Assembly (NCBI RefSeq): GCF_000295095.1
Contig: NZ_JH806632.1
Coordinates: forward strand, 130,941 to 191,635
DNA: 60,695 nucleotides
Source of the DNA: Actinomyces timonensis DSM 23838
Lineage (GTDB): Bacteria > Actinomycetota > Actinomycetes > Actinomycetales > Actinomycetaceae
Direction of reading: 5' to 3'
The notes under the pieces were generated by a model. The model was not told the origin of the DNA and made no database searches. It saw only the letters and a program-made list of their open reading frames with translations. The translations under genes were made by a program, and so were the position numbers. Shown here piece by piece: positions 9,475-19,826 of this stretch; within the stretch, counting starts at the first letter, position 1, and the number at the start of each line of letters is the position of its first letter.

Positions 9475-10059
9475 TCACGACAAAGGCGCGGTCGCGGGCA
9501 TGCCCGGGGCCTCCGGCAGCTCGGGCCGCCTGGCGCGCCGCTGCGCCAGGAGCAGGAGGGCGAGCTCCTCACCTGTCATCGGCAGGACGTCCGCGCTGAT
9601 CACCCCAGGCGGGACATTGAAGCGGGCATTGGAGCGGATGAGGAAGCGGGCGATCGGACCAGCGGTGCGCATCGGGTAGCCAGGATCGGCCCAGACGACG
9701 GAGACGAAGTCGTTCGTCACCCCGACTGTCTGGAATGGCGTGGGGAAGAATCCTGTCGCCTGCTCCCACGGGATGAAGCCGACCGACATCCCCGAGGTGT
9801 TGTCGTGGATCCCGGCGTCGTCGATGGCGAGGATGGGACGGGTGAGCATTCTCAGGCCCAGGAACCCGAAGAAGCCGAAGACGACGACGGCGATGAGGCC
9901 GACGATTCGCAGCAGCGGGAAGAGCGCCTCACGGGAGGAGAGAAGCGACGGGTCGAGGAGCATGACAATGCCGATGAGGACGAAGGCCGCGCTGCCGATA
10001 AGCGTGAAGGCCATACGGCCACGGCTTCGAGGGTACTGAACTGCGGGCAGTGAGGACAT
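9475..10059 (-). CDS. STM3941-like small membrane protein
   Basis: 194-aa protein with two closely spaced membrane helices in the N-terminal third (AFTLIGSAAFVLIGIVMLL and LIAVVVFGFFGFLGL), followed by a soluble domain with GIHDNTSGMSVGFIPWEQATGF. That IPWE pattern and layout recall the STM3941 family of unknown function. I chose the ATG at 10057-10059, because the upstream extension (another 19 codons to 10116) is not membrane-protein-like; no good ribosome binding site supports either choice. It is convergent with the VapC gene and has no obvious operon partner. Confidence 0.6.
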   Translation of the reverse strand: MSSLPAVQYPRSRGRMAFTLIGSAAFVLIGIVMLLDPSLLSSREALFPLLRIVGLIAVVVFGFFGFLGLRMLTRPILAIDDAGIHDNTSGMSVGFIPWEQATGFFPTPFQTVGVTNDFVSVVWADPGYPMRTAGPIARFLIRSNARFNVPPGVISADVLPMTGEELALLLLAQRRARRPELPEAPGMPATAPLS

Positions 10060-10176
10060 ATCGTCATGGTGCCACAGGTCACTTCCACGGGGAACGACCC
10101 GGATGGCGCCTGGCATCCTCGCGGTGAGGCCCCGGGCCAGCCCTGATGAGCAGCGCCACGGGGCGCGACGGGCGGC

Positions 10177-11133
10177 TCAGAGCAGGACCGTGGCGAAGGC
10201 CCCGTGCGGGGTGAAGCCAAGCGAGTCGTAGAGGGCGCGCGCCGGGGCGTTGAAGTCGTTGACGTACAGGCTCACACCGCCGCCCGGCCCCACGTGCTCG
10301 CGCCGCACGGCGTCGACGACGGAGGCCAGCGCCACGCTGCCCACTCCCCTGCCGCGCAGGTCCGGGCGGGTCCAGACGCCGGTGAGCTGGGCAACCGCGC
10401 CGTCGGGGGCGTGCCAGATCCCGCCGACGTCGGCTTTGAAGGCCACCCGCGCCGGGCGGTCGGGGAGCGCGGGGCCCCCGTGGCCGTCGTCGAGGAGGAT
10501 GTAGCTGCGCCCCTGGCCGATGAGCCAGGAGACGTTGCGGGCGTAGGAGCCACCGGCGGACATGGGGTCGTAGCCGACCTCCTCGGTGAACATGGCCACC
10601 GAGGCCGGTAGGACGAGCGTTTCCTCCTCGGGGCGGGCCTTGCGCGTCCCTCGCGCGGCCCAGGACAGGCTCTGCCGCCGGGCCACCGCCTGGGCGGCGA
10701 GGCCCCCGGGCGGGCTCGGAGCCACGAGGACGGGCTGGTTCCAGCGGGCCTCCCGGCAGCGCATCCCAGCGGCCTCGAGGCGCTCCCATAGGAGGCCGAC
10801 GTCCTCGGGGGTGCCGAGGATCGATCCATTGCGGGTCAGGCGCGGGCGCGCGTGCTCGGCGAGCGCCTGGGCACTGGCGCGTCCCGCCCCAGGCAGGCCG
10901 AGCTCGGGGCGCGGGGCGAGACCGGTGACGATGAGGGAGCCAGTGGACCATGCGGCGGCGTCGGGGGCGGCGGGCCGGCCCAGGACGACGACGTCGCCCG
11001 ATCCCCAGTGCTTCCAGCGCTCGAGCTGCTGGGCGAGCGGCAGACAGAGGACGGGGTCGCGGGAGCACAGGGCGAGCACGCCCCCGGCACGGCGGGGGCT
11101 CACGGGGGTCAGTCGGCGCGAGAACAGGGGCAT
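10177..11133 (-). CDS. DUF4081-GNAT family N-acetyltransferase
   Basis: 318-aa protein with an N-terminal DUF4081-like half and a C-terminal GNAT acetyltransferase domain. The acetyl-CoA-binding loop is GVWTRPDLRGRGVGSVALA, and the fold ends with FNAPARALYDSLGF. I chose the ATG at 11131-11133 (MPLFSRRL) over an in-frame upstream extension that is only Arg/Ser-rich shadow sequence. A gene of this architecture lies immediately downstream of ispG in mycobacteria and other actinobacteria, as here (40-base gap). Its substrate is unknown. Confidence 0.82.
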   Translation of the reverse strand: MPLFSRRLTPVSPRRAGGVLALCSRDPVLCLPLAQQLERWKHWGSGDVVVLGRPAAPDAAAWSTGSLIVTGLAPRPELGLPGAGRASAQALAEHARPRLTRNGSILGTPEDVGLLWERLEAAGMRCREARWNQPVLVAPSPPGGLAAQAVARRQSLSWAARGTRKARPEEETLVLPASVAMFTEEVGYDPMSAGGSYARNVSWLIGQGRSYILLDDGHGGPALPDRPARVAFKADVGGIWHAPDGAVAQLTGVWTRPDLRGRGVGSVALASVVDAVRREHVGPGGGVSLYVNDFNAPARALYDSLGFTPHGAFATVLL

Positions 11134-11173
11134 ACCGCGAGTGGCGGGCGCGCCCGCCGGAATGGGATCCCTC

Positions 11174-12345
<1,172 letters not shown>

Positions 12346-12349
<4 letters not shown>

Positions 12350-12570
12350 GCGCTCCAGTATGTCACCGCGCTGCGCGCGCGCACGACGCCGCCGGGTGTG
12401 GTGAGCGCGATGAGCCACCACGGCACCGGGCGGCTGGGCGCCAGCCTGAAAGAGTTGCTGAACAAGGCAGCGACAACCGCGCGATAGCCTGCGAGCCCTG
12501 CCCAGCCACCGAGCATGTAGCCGAGCAGCACTCCACCCACGTGCCCATCCGCTACCAGGCACACGCCCAC
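12346..12570 (-). CDS. Possible small membrane protein or rhomboid-like remnant
   Basis: A 74-codon frame fills the gap between rseP and ispG. Its stop overlaps the ispG start in GTGA, which would allow translational coupling. The product begins with a hydrophobic segment containing [14 protein letters not shown], reminiscent of the last helix of rhomboid proteases (GHxGGxxxG), and continues with a Trp-containing second hydrophobic stretch. A TAG lies four codons upstream of the GTG start. It could be a real small membrane protein, a gene remnant, or chance. No ribosome binding site is evident. Confidence 0.28.
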
Positions 12571-12606
12571 GATGATGGGCTAGCAGAATACTCCTGATCA
12601 GCGCGT

Positions 12607-13932
12607 TCAACCGGTGATCGGCGCGACGAGGTCGACCCACACGAGGATGACGGTCATGACGATGAGCACGCCGAAGACCACCTGCCCCACGGGGAGGAGG
12701 CGCGCGGTGTCCACGGGGCCGGGGTCGGGGCGCCCGTGCGCCAGGGCCCAGCGTCGCCGGGCCCCCTCCCAGAGCGCGCCGGCGACGTGGCCGCCGTCGA
12801 GGGGCAGCAGGGGGATGAGGTTGAAGGCGAAGAGCGCCAGGTTGAGGGAGCCGAGCAGCATGAGCATCTGGGCCACGCGGAGCGACAACGGGATGCTCCC
12901 GGTGTCCGCGCCCGTGCCGGCGCTGGAGACCTCCCCCGCGATGCGCCCGACCCCCACCAGGCCGATGACGCCGGTGGCGGAGCGCTCCTCGTGGCCGAGC
13001 CCGGCGGACACGGCGTGGTAGAGGCCCACGGGAAGGGTGACGATCGCCTTGAGCGTGCCGGTCACCGCCTGCCCGATCGTGGAGGGGAGCTCGCCGACCG
13101 GCATGGGCACCGCCCCGTAGGTGGGGGTGATGCCGACGTAGGGGCGGGCGGTGGTCGTGGGATTGCCGTCCGCGTCGAGCACGGGGTTGCCCTGGGAGTC
13201 GCGGACCTTGCGCTGGACCTCGACGGCGGTGACCGTCAGGGTGACCTCCGCGCCATCTCGCTCGACGACGACGGGCACCGACCGCGTTCCGGACGCGGCG
13301 ATGGCGCTCTGCACGTCCTTCCAGGACGAGGTCCGCGCGCCGTCCCAGGAGCGGATCTCGTCGCCCGCCTGGAGGCCGGCCACCGCGGCGGGGGAGGCGG
13401 GGTCGGACTGCCCGCAGGGGGCGTCGGACTCGACGTCGGCGGTCAGGCAGGTGGAGATGGACTTCAGGGTGGTGGTGCTGCCCGGCGCGCCGATGCCGCC
13501 CAGGGCGATGGCCAGCAGGACGATGCCGAGCACGAGGTTGGTGAGGATCCCCCCGGCCATGACGACGAGCTTGCGCGGAACGCTGAGGCGGTAGAAGGCG
13601 CGGTGCTCCTCACCGGGCCCGATCTCGGCCAGGGCGTCCGCGCGGGCATCGGCGACCTGCGAGCCCGGCTTGTCCGGGCGGTCCGCCCTCGCCGGGGGGA
13701 TCATGCCGACGAGCTTGACGTAGCCGCCCAGCCAGATCCATTTCACGCCGTACTCGGTCTCCCCCCGGCGCGTGGACCACACGCGGGGGCCGAAGCCGAT
13801 GAAGTACTCGGGGACCTTCACGCCGAAGCGCTTGGCGGGGATCATGTGCCCGAGCTCGTGGAGCGCCACCGAGATGCCGATCCCGATGACGAGGACGAGG
13901 ATGCCGAGGGCGTATGCGAGGGCCTGGGTCAT
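12607..13932 (-). CDS. rseP: Site-2 intramembrane zinc metalloprotease RseP/Rip1
   Basis: 441-aa membrane protease of the S2P family, which cleaves anti-sigma factors or other membrane substrates within the bilayer. HELGH at residues 25-29 supplies two zinc ligands and the catalytic Glu; the third ligand lies in the LLPLDGGH motif near the C-terminus. A periplasmic PDZ domain lies between them ([19 protein letters not shown]). The family signature GFGPRVWS follows the first helix. It overlaps the dxr stop in ATGA. The dxr-rseP-ispG order is the same as in mycobacteria. Confidence 0.95.
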   Translation of the reverse strand: MTQALAYALGILVLVIGIGISVALHELGHMIPAKRFGVKVPEYFIGFGPRVWSTRRGETEYGVKWIWLGGYVKLVGMIPPARADRPDKPGSQVADARADALAEIGPGEEHRAFYRLSVPRKLVVMAGGILTNLVLGIVLLAIALGGIGAPGSTTTLKSISTCLTADVESDAPCGQSDPASPAAVAGLQAGDEIRSWDGARTSSWKDVQSAIAASGTRSVPVVVERDGAEVTLTVTAVEVQRKVRDSQGNPVLDADGNPTTTARPYVGITPTYGAVPMPVGELPSTIGQAVTGTLKAIVTLPVGLYHAVSAGLGHEERSATGVIGLVGVGRIAGEVSSAGTGADTGSIPLSLRVAQMLMLLGSLNLALFAFNLIPLLPLDGGHVAGALWEGARRRWALAHGRPDPGPVDTARLLPVGQVVFGVLIVMTVILVWVDLVAPITG

Positions 13933-15215
13933 GCGCGCAGTCTGCCACGGGAGGCGATGAGCTCGTCGGCGCGCGCCCGCGCCCAGGCCTCCGCCTGCGC
14001 GACGTCGTCGAGGCTGGGAGCGGCCAGGCCCTCGTGCTCGCCCAGGACGGCGGCGTCGATGGCCACGATGTCGAGCCACTCGAGCCCGCCCGCCAGGAAG
14101 GCGGCGACGGCCTGCTCGTTGGCGGCGTTGAGGACGGCGGGGTGGGTGGCCGAGGCGGCGACGGCGCTGCGGGCCAGGCCGACGGCGGGGAAGGCCTCGT
14201 CGTCGAGGGGCTCGAAGCCCCAGGACACGGGCGCGGTCCAGTCGTTGGGGGCCACGAGCCCGGCGAGGTCCGGCCTGCGGGGCCATGTCAGCCCCAGCGC
14301 GATGGGCAGGCGCATGTCCGGGGGCGAGGCCTGGGCGATCGTGGCGCCGTCGATGAACTCGACCATCGAGTGGATGACCGACTGGGGGTGGACGACGACG
14401 TCGATGCGCTCCGGCGGGATGTCGAACAGCAGGTGCGCCTCGATGAGCTCGAGGCCCTTGTTGATGAGGGTGGAGGAGTTGATGGTCACCACGGGGCCCA
14501 TCGCCCAGGTGGGGTGGGCCAGGGCCTGCTCGGCGGTGACGCCCGCGAGCGAGTCGCGGTCGCGGCCGCGGAAGGGGCCGCCGGAGGCGGTGAGGACGAG
14601 GCGGCGCACCTCGCTGGCACCGCTGACGACGGGGCTGGTCAAACCCTTCTCGTGGCGGCCCGACGCGAGCGCCTGGGCGATCGCGGAGTGCTCGGAGTCC
14701 ACGGGGACCACCTGGCCGGGGCGGCGCAGCGCCTCCTTGACCAGCGCTCCGCCGACGACGAGCGATTCCTTGTTCGCCAGGGCGAGGCGCGCCCCGCTGG
14801 CCAGCGCCGCCAGCGTGGGGCGAAGGCCCACCGAGCCGGTGATGCCATTGAGGACGGTGTCCCCCTCCCCCGCGCCGGAGGCCTCGATGACCGCGGTGGC
14901 GGCGTCGGGGCCGGTGAGGATCGTGGTGACGGGGTCGGGCCGGCCCAGGCGCTGGGAGGCGGCGGCCAGGGCATCGCGCAGCGCCTGCTCGGCCCCCGGG
15001 CGCTGGGAGGCCAGGGCGATGAGGGGGACGTTGAATCGCAGGGCCTGCTCGGCCAGGAGGTCGAGGCGGGAGCCGCCGGCGGCCAGGGCGCTCACGCGGG
15101 GCGCGCGCTGGCCGAGGCGCCGGACGACCTCGAGCGCCTGGGTGCCGATGGATCCTGTGGAGCCGAGCAGGACGAGGGACTTGGGGGCTCCGGCGTGGGT
15201 GGTCGTGCTGGTCAT
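13929..15215 (-). CDS. dxr: 1-deoxy-D-xylulose 5-phosphate reductoisomerase
   Basis: DXR converts DXP to MEP with NADPH and a divalent metal, the first committed step of the MEP pathway. The 428-aa product opens with the Rossmann motif LLGSTGSIGTQALEV. It has ALANKESLVVGG and the metal-site region PVDSEHSAI, followed by TASGGPFRGRD, AHPTWAMGP and VHPQSVIHSMVEF. The length is slightly above the family's roughly 400 because of small Ala-rich insertions. It is 34 bases downstream of the DivIVA-like gene and is coupled to rseP. Confidence 0.97.
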   Translation of the reverse strand: MTSTTTHAGAPKSLVLLGSTGSIGTQALEVVRRLGQRAPRVSALAAGGSRLDLLAEQALRFNVPLIALASQRPGAEQALRDALAAASQRLGRPDPVTTILTGPDAATAVIEASGAGEGDTVLNGITGSVGLRPTLAALASGARLALANKESLVVGGALVKEALRRPGQVVPVDSEHSAIAQALASGRHEKGLTSPVVSGASEVRRLVLTASGGPFRGRDRDSLAGVTAEQALAHPTWAMGPVVTINSSTLINKGLELIEAHLLFDIPPERIDVVVHPQSVIHSMVEFIDGATIAQASPPDMRLPIALGLTWPRRPDLAGLVAPNDWTAPVSWGFEPLDDEAFPAVGLARSAVAASATHPAVLNAANEQAVAAFLAGGLEWLDIVAIDAAVLGEHEGLAAPSLDDVAQAEAWARARADELIASRGRLRA

Positions 15216-15249
15216 GCTCGTCCCTTTCCGGACGCGGCCCAGGAGGGCA

Positions 15250-15792
15250 TCACTCGACGGAGAAGACGACCTCGACGACGCGCGCGAGGTAGCGGTCGAC
15301 GCTGGACTCGTCGTAGGCCTTGGCGCCGCGCGCCGTGCCGAACACGGCGGTGCGGACCTCGGCGGAGGTCAGGGGCTCCTCGGAGTCGAAGTAGGCGGCG
15401 ATGCGATTCATGAGGGCGTCGACGTCGGCCTTGGCGTAGCCGTGGCGGCGGGCCGGGGCGAAGCGCTCCCCGGAGGGGCGCAGGAGGCGGGGGTAGAGCG
15501 TGGTGGCGAGCTCGGCGACCTGGTCCATCCAGGCCTGGCGCCCGTTCTGGGCGACGAACTCGGCCCTGCGCCGCTGCAGGAAGGCGGTCTCGAGGCGGTC
15601 GAGGGCGGCGTCGACGGCACCCGGCTCGTAGCCGCGGCGCACGATGTCGAAGGCGACGGTGCGCACGCCCTCGGAGTCCATCTCGTCGAGGTCCTCGGAC
15701 TCGTAGATGTCCTTGGCCGTCTCGAAGTAGCCGTCCACCTGCGAGGGACGGTATCCCCGGCGGAAGAACGACGTCCTGGGGAACATGGTCAT
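15250..15792 (-). CDS. DivIVA-like repeat protein
   Basis: 180-aa protein built from repeats that resemble the DivIVA/DUF3496-type element: [16 protein letters not shown] near residue 10, [21 protein letters not shown] near 50, [18 protein letters not shown], and finally [15 protein letters not shown]. The pattern hydrophobic-xx-RGY-x5-VD recurs four times. Such proteins are linked to polar growth and cell-wall organisation in actinobacteria, but the exact role is not known to me. The ATG at 15790-15792 overlaps the rlmN stop (ATGA), and AGGAGAGG lies eight bases upstream. Confidence 0.75.
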   Translation of the reverse strand: MTMFPRTSFFRRGYRPSQVDGYFETAKDIYESEDLDEMDSEGVRTVAFDIVRRGYEPGAVDAALDRLETAFLQRRRAEFVAQNGRQAWMDQVAELATTLYPRLLRPSGERFAPARRHGYAKADVDALMNRIAAYFDSEEPLTSAEVRTAVFGTARGAKAYDESSVDRYLARVVEVVFSVE

Positions 15793-17066
15793 GACCTGAT
15801 CCTCTCCTGCTTGTCCTGCTTGAGAACCTCCGCCGCCAGTTGGCCGCAGGCTCCATCGATGTCGCTCCCGCGCGTGTCGCGCACGGTGGTGGTGATGCCG
15901 GCGCGCCGGAGCGTGCCCACGAATAGATCTTGCACGCTGGGCTCCGAGCACGTCCAGATCGAGCCCGGCGTGGGGTTGAGCGGAATCGGATTCACATGCG
16001 CCCAGCCGTGCCCGCGCCGGTTCAGCTCATCGGCGAGCATCTGGGCCCGCCAGGCGTGGTCGTTCATGTCCTTGATGAGGGCGTACTCGATGGACACGCG
16101 CCTACCGGTGGCCCGGAAGTAGTCGTGGGCGGCGTCGAGGAGCTCGCCGACCTTCCACTTGGAGTTGACCGGGATGAGGGCATCGCGCAGCTCGTCGTCC
16201 GGCGCGTGGAGGGACACGGCGAGCGTGACGGGCATTCCCTCCCCCGCCAGCTTGCGGATGAGCGGGACGAGGCCGACGGTGGAGACGGTGATGCCGCGGG
16301 CGGACAGGCCGAAGCCCTCCGGGGCGGGATCGATGAGCCGGTGGAGGGCGGCGACGACGTTCTTGTAGTTGATCATCGGCTCGCCCATGCCCATGAAGAC
16401 GACGTTGCTCAGCCGCGCGGGACCGCCGGCCAGGGCGCCGTCGGCGGAGACGCGGGCGGCATGGCGGACCTGCTCGACGATCTCAGCCGTGGTGAGGTTG
16501 CGGGTGAGTCCCATCTGCCCGGTGGCGCAGAAGGGGCAGGCCATGCCGCAGCCCGCCTGGGAGGAGACGCACAGGGTGGTGCGGTCCTTGTAGCGCATAA
16601 GCACGGACTCCACGCGCACCCCGTCGTGGAGCTCCCAGAGGTGCTTGAGGGTCCGGCCGCCGTCGGCGCGCATGACCCTCGCCTCGGTGATGAGCTCGGG
16701 CAGGAGCTCGGCGGCCAGCTGCTCGCGCACGGCGGCGGGCAGGTCCGTCATCTCGGCGGCCTCGCGGGTGAAGCGGGTGAAGTAGTGGCGGGAGAGCTGG
16801 TCGGCGCGGAAGGCGGGCAGGCCGGCCTCGGCCAGTGCCTCCTTCCTGCCCGCGAGGTCGAGGTCGGCCAGGTGGCGGGGGGCCTTGCCCCGGGCGGGCG
16901 GGACGGCGAAGGACAGGCGGGGGCGCGCGTCGGGGGTGGTGGCGCCCTCGGGCGGCTGGTCCGTGGGCATCACCTGGACCTCGCCGGGCGCGGGCCCACC
17001 GGCCCGGCGCTTCAGGGCGACGGGCTCGGGGCGCCTCGTGCGGGCGCGGCCGGCGGTGGGGCTCAC
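15789..17066 (-). CDS. rlmN: Dual-specificity RNA methyltransferase RlmN
   Basis: Radical-SAM enzyme that methylates C2 of A2503 in 23S rRNA and A37 in tRNAs. The 425-aa product has the cluster motif CGMACPFC, the SAM-binding [12 protein letters not shown], and a late conserved Cys in DIDGACGQL that forms the methyl-carrier thioether. The N-terminus (about 50 residues) is a Pro/Arg-rich extension before the RNA-binding fold [15 protein letters not shown]. The start is a GTG at 17064-17066; internal starts such as the ATG of MPTDQ would remove only the extension. Confidence 0.96.
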   Translation of the reverse strand: MSPTAGRARTRRPEPVALKRRAGGPAPGEVQVMPTDQPPEGATTPDARPRLSFAVPPARGKAPRHLADLDLAGRKEALAEAGLPAFRADQLSRHYFTRFTREAAEMTDLPAAVREQLAAELLPELITEARVMRADGGRTLKHLWELHDGVRVESVLMRYKDRTTLCVSSQAGCGMACPFCATGQMGLTRNLTTAEIVEQVRHAARVSADGALAGGPARLSNVVFMGMGEPMINYKNVVAALHRLIDPAPEGFGLSARGITVSTVGLVPLIRKLAGEGMPVTLAVSLHAPDDELRDALIPVNSKWKVGELLDAAHDYFRATGRRVSIEYALIKDMNDHAWRAQMLADELNRRGHGWAHVNPIPLNPTPGSIWTCSEPSVQDLFVGTLRRAGITTTVRDTRGSDIDGACGQLAAEVLKQDKQERIRS

Positions 17067-17120
17067 GAGGCTCAGGGTCCTTTCTCTCAGTGGCGTCTCA
17101 GGTCTCGTCCCGGGCGGCTC

Positions 17121-18059
17121 TCACCAGGGAATGAGGGTGAACAGGTACACGATAGGCGCGGTGACCAGGATGGAGTCGAGCCGATCCATGAGCCCGCCGT
17201 GCCCTGGCAGGAGGGTGCCCATGTCCTTCAGGCCGAGATCGCGCTTGAGGAGGGACTCCCCCAGGTCCCCGAGCGTGGCCACGAACGTGCAGCAGGCGCC
17301 GAGCGCCGCGCCCGCCCACAGCGGCCCGTCGAGGAAGAACAGGCAGGCCGCCCCCGCCCCGACGGCGGCGATCAGCGATCCGGCGAAGCCCTCCCACGAC
17401 TTCTTCGGGGAGACCGAGGGCGCCATGGGGCGGCGGCCAAAAGTGATGCCGGCGAGCCAGCCGCCGGTGTCATTGGCGATCGGCAGGGCGAAGAGGGTGA
17501 TCACCTTGGCCACGCCGTGGTCCTGGGCGACGAGCAGCACGGCGAAGCTCGCGAGGAACGGGAGGTAGGTGGCGGCCAGGACGGAGGCCGTGGCGTCCAC
17601 GGAGCGCGAGCGCCGGGCCTCGTCATGGGCATCGGTGCGCGGAACGTCGTGGGGGCTGTCCTCGAGGACGGTGCCGTCCTCGGCCTCGGCGCGGTCCACG
17701 AAGGACCACAGGACGCAGGCCCCGACGGTGGCGAGGTAGGCGCCGAAGGCGCCCTCGGCGCCGAGCTTCCAGGCCGTGACGGCGATGCCCGCGGTTCCCA
17801 CCCACAGGGGAAGGAGCGGGAGGGCGACGCCCTTGCGGGCGAAGGCGCCCGCGAGCTCCCAGAGCGCCCCGCACACGGCGAGGATGACCACGCCGACGAA
17901 GTACTTCTTCTCGAAGACCAGGGAGGCCAGGATGCCGCTGATGAGGACGGCGGAGACACCGATCGCGGCCGGCAGGTTGCGACCGGCCCGGCCCGTGGCG
18001 GGCAGGGGCGCGCGATTGCGCGTCGGAGGCGGTGTCAGCAGGGCGTTCAGAATGGTCAC
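17121..18059 (-). CDS. cdsA: Phosphatidate cytidylyltransferase (CDP-diacylglycerol synthase)
   Basis: Integral membrane enzyme making CDP-diacylglycerol from phosphatidate and CTP, the branch point of phospholipid synthesis. The 312-aa protein has about eight hydrophobic segments. The C-terminal CdsA signature is complete: KRDLGLKDMGTLLPGHGG followed by LMDRLDS. A charged cytoplasmic loop (VDRAEAEDGT to DEARRSRSVD) interrupts the helices in the middle. It lies between frr and rlmN on the minus strand. Confidence 0.96.
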   Translation of the reverse strand: MTILNALLTPPPTRNRAPLPATGRAGRNLPAAIGVSAVLISGILASLVFEKKYFVGVVILAVCGALWELAGAFARKGVALPLLPLWVGTAGIAVTAWKLGAEGAFGAYLATVGACVLWSFVDRAEAEDGTVLEDSPHDVPRTDAHDEARRSRSVDATASVLAATYLPFLASFAVLLVAQDHGVAKVITLFALPIANDTGGWLAGITFGRRPMAPSVSPKKSWEGFAGSLIAAVGAGAACLFFLDGPLWAGAALGACCTFVATLGDLGESLLKRDLGLKDMGTLLPGHGGLMDRLDSILVTAPIVYLFTLIPW

Positions 18060-18131
18060 GAGGGGTACTTCGGGTTGGGGCGGGGCCGCGCCGTTCTCGT
18101 CCTCCCCGCGCGGGCGGGGCGGGCAGCGGGC

Positions 18132-18689
18132 TCAGACGGAGAGGAGCTCGGACTCCTTGGAGGCCAGGGACTTGTCGATGGCGTCGACGAAGCGCTTGGT
18201 GAGGTGGTCGAGCTCGCCCTCGGCGCGCTTGACGTCGTCCTCGCCGGCCTCGCCGTCGCGCTTGATGGCCTCGAGCTCCTTCTTGGCCTTGCCGCGCACG
18301 CCGCGGACCTGCACGCGGGCCTCCTCGGCGCGGGAGCGCGCGAGCTTGACGTAGTCCTTGCGGCGCTCCTCGGTCAGCGCGGGCAGGGTGACGCGGATGA
18401 CCGTGCCGTCGTCGGTGGGGTTGACCCCGAGGTCGGACTCGCGGATCGCGGTGGTGATCGCCTTCATCGCGGAGCGGTCGAAGGGGCTGACGATCACCGT
18501 GCGGGCCTCGGGGATCGTCAGGGAGGCGAGCTGCTGGAGGGGGGTGGGGGCGCCGTAGTAGTCGACCAGGATCGAGTTGAACATGGAGGGGTTGGCGCGG
18601 CCGGTGCGGATGGCGGCGAGCTCCCCCTTGGCGGCCTCGAGGGCCTTCTCCATCTTCTCCTCGGTGGAGAGCATGACATCGTCGATCAT
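18132..18689 (-). CDS. frr: Ribosome recycling factor
   Basis: RRF splits post-termination ribosomes with EF-G. The 185-aa length is exactly typical. Recognisable segments are EEKMEKALEAAKGELAAIRTGRANPSMF (split here by residue limits only in description), YYGAPTPLQQLASLTIPEAR, SDLGVNPTDDGTVIRVTLP and LTEERRKDYVKLAR. The ATG at 18687-18689 has GGAAG upstream. It lies downstream of pyrH, the common bacterial arrangement. Confidence 0.97.
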   Translation of the reverse strand: MIDDVMLSTEEKMEKALEAAKGELAAIRTGRANPSMFNSILVDYYGAPTPLQQLASLTIPEARTVIVSPFDRSAMKAITTAIRESDLGVNPTDDGTVIRVTLPALTEERRKDYVKLARSRAEEARVQVRGVRGKAKKELEAIKRDGEAGEDDVKRAEGELDHLTKRFVDAIDKSLASKESELLSV

Positions 18690-18780
18690 CGTTCTTCCTT
18701 CGCTTGGGGTGGCTGGGTGGTTGTCGCGCCGCGGCGCTGGGTGGATCGGACGTTGATGGGGGGCTCGCGCGCCCGGGGGC

Positions 18781-19539
18781 TCAGGGCTTCGGGCTGGCCA
18801 CGAGCGTGCCGATCTTCTCACCCAGGAGGGCCTTGGTGATATTGCCGTCCTTGCCCATGCCGAACACGCGCATCGTCAGGCCGTTGTCACGGGACAGGGC
18901 GAAGGCGGAGGCGTCGACGACGGCGAGGCCGTCCGCCAGGGCCCGCTCGTAGGTGAGGTGGTCGAGCTTGACGGCGCTGGGGTCCTTGCGGGGATCGGCC
19001 GTGTAGACGCCGTCGACGCCGTTCTTGCCGACCAGCAGCTCATCGCAGCCGGTCTCCAGGGCGCGCTGGGCGGCCACGGTGTCGGTGGAGAAGTAGGGCA
19101 GGCCCGCGCCCGCTCCGAAGACGACGACGCGCCCCTTCTCCAGGTGGCGGATGGCGCGCAGCGGGATGTAGGACTCGGCGACCTGCCCCATGGCGATGGC
19201 GGTCTGCACGCGGGCGGGGACGCCGGCCTTCTCGATGAAGTCCTGGAGGGCCAGGGCGTTCATGACGGTGCCGAGCATGCCCATGTAGTCGGCGCGGGCG
19301 CGTTCCATGCCGCGGGCGGAGAGCTCGGCGCCCCTGAAGAAGTTGCCGCCGCCGACGACGACGGCGACCTGCACCCCGGCGCGCACGGCGTCGGCGATCT
19401 GCGTGGCGGCATCGGAGACGACATCGGGATCGAGGCCGATGGAGCCCCCGCCGAAGACCTCACCCGAGAGCTTGAGCAGGACGCGCCGCGGGTGGTGCCC
19501 GTGCGCGACGCGATCGTCTCTGCTGCCCGTGCCTGTCAT
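18781..19539 (-). CDS. pyrH: UMP kinase
   Basis: Phosphorylates UMP to UDP; a hexameric amino-acid-kinase-fold enzyme. The 252-aa product has [11 protein letters not shown], the nucleotide loop [28 protein letters not shown], and [21 protein letters not shown] chose the ATG at 19537-19539 (MTGTGSRDD) with AGAGG upstream; the longer frame upstream is not conserved in type. It starts the pyrH-frr-cdsA-rlmN run. Confidence 0.96.
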   Translation of the reverse strand: MTGTGSRDDRVAHGHHPRRVLLKLSGEVFGGGSIGLDPDVVSDAATQIADAVRAGVQVAVVVGGGNFFRGAELSARGMERARADYMGMLGTVMNALALQDFIEKAGVPARVQTAIAMGQVAESYIPLRAIRHLEKGRVVVFGAGAGLPYFSTDTVAAQRALETGCDELLVGKNGVDGVYTADPRKDPSAVKLDHLTYERALADGLAVVDASAFALSRDNGLTMRVFGMGKDGNITKALLGEKIGTLVASPKP

Positions 19540-19743
19540 CTCTGCCTCTCTGCCTGTGCCGTGGATCGCCCGCGGGCGACCGGGGAACGCCCGCGCATTG
19601 GCGGGGCCGCGGTCGCGGGCGGGCATTGCGCCGTCCGATAGAGCGTACCCGCTCGCGGCGTCCCGGGCGGCCCGCATGAGTCGGCGAAGCAGCGCTTGGC
19701 ACGTGGCGGGCGCTCGTCGAGCGCGGGCAGATCGGGGCTCCGA

Positions 19744-19777
19744 AACGGTCACAATCCGTTATCACGGGCGTTAGGCT
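19744..19777 (+). promoter_or_regulatory. Candidate promoter and operator for the symporter operon
   Basis: AACGG-TCACAAT-CCGTT (19744-19760) is a perfect 5-bp inverted repeat. It overlaps a weak -35-like GTCACA, and TAGGCT (19772-19777) is a suitable -10 about 18 bases further on. A start site near 19784 would give a leader of about 43 bases before the ATG at 19827. The whole gap 19540-19826 shows nothing else. The regulator is unknown. Confidence 0.4.
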
Positions 19778-19826
19778 CACGAGGAGCACCCATTCACGTG
19801 TCTCGGTTCACACGCAGGAGGCGTTG

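Noticed and set aside
12736-16122. A 1128-codon open frame on the plus strand
   Set aside because: It runs antisense across rseP, dxr and the DivIVA-like gene and shows no domain. It is a composition artefact.
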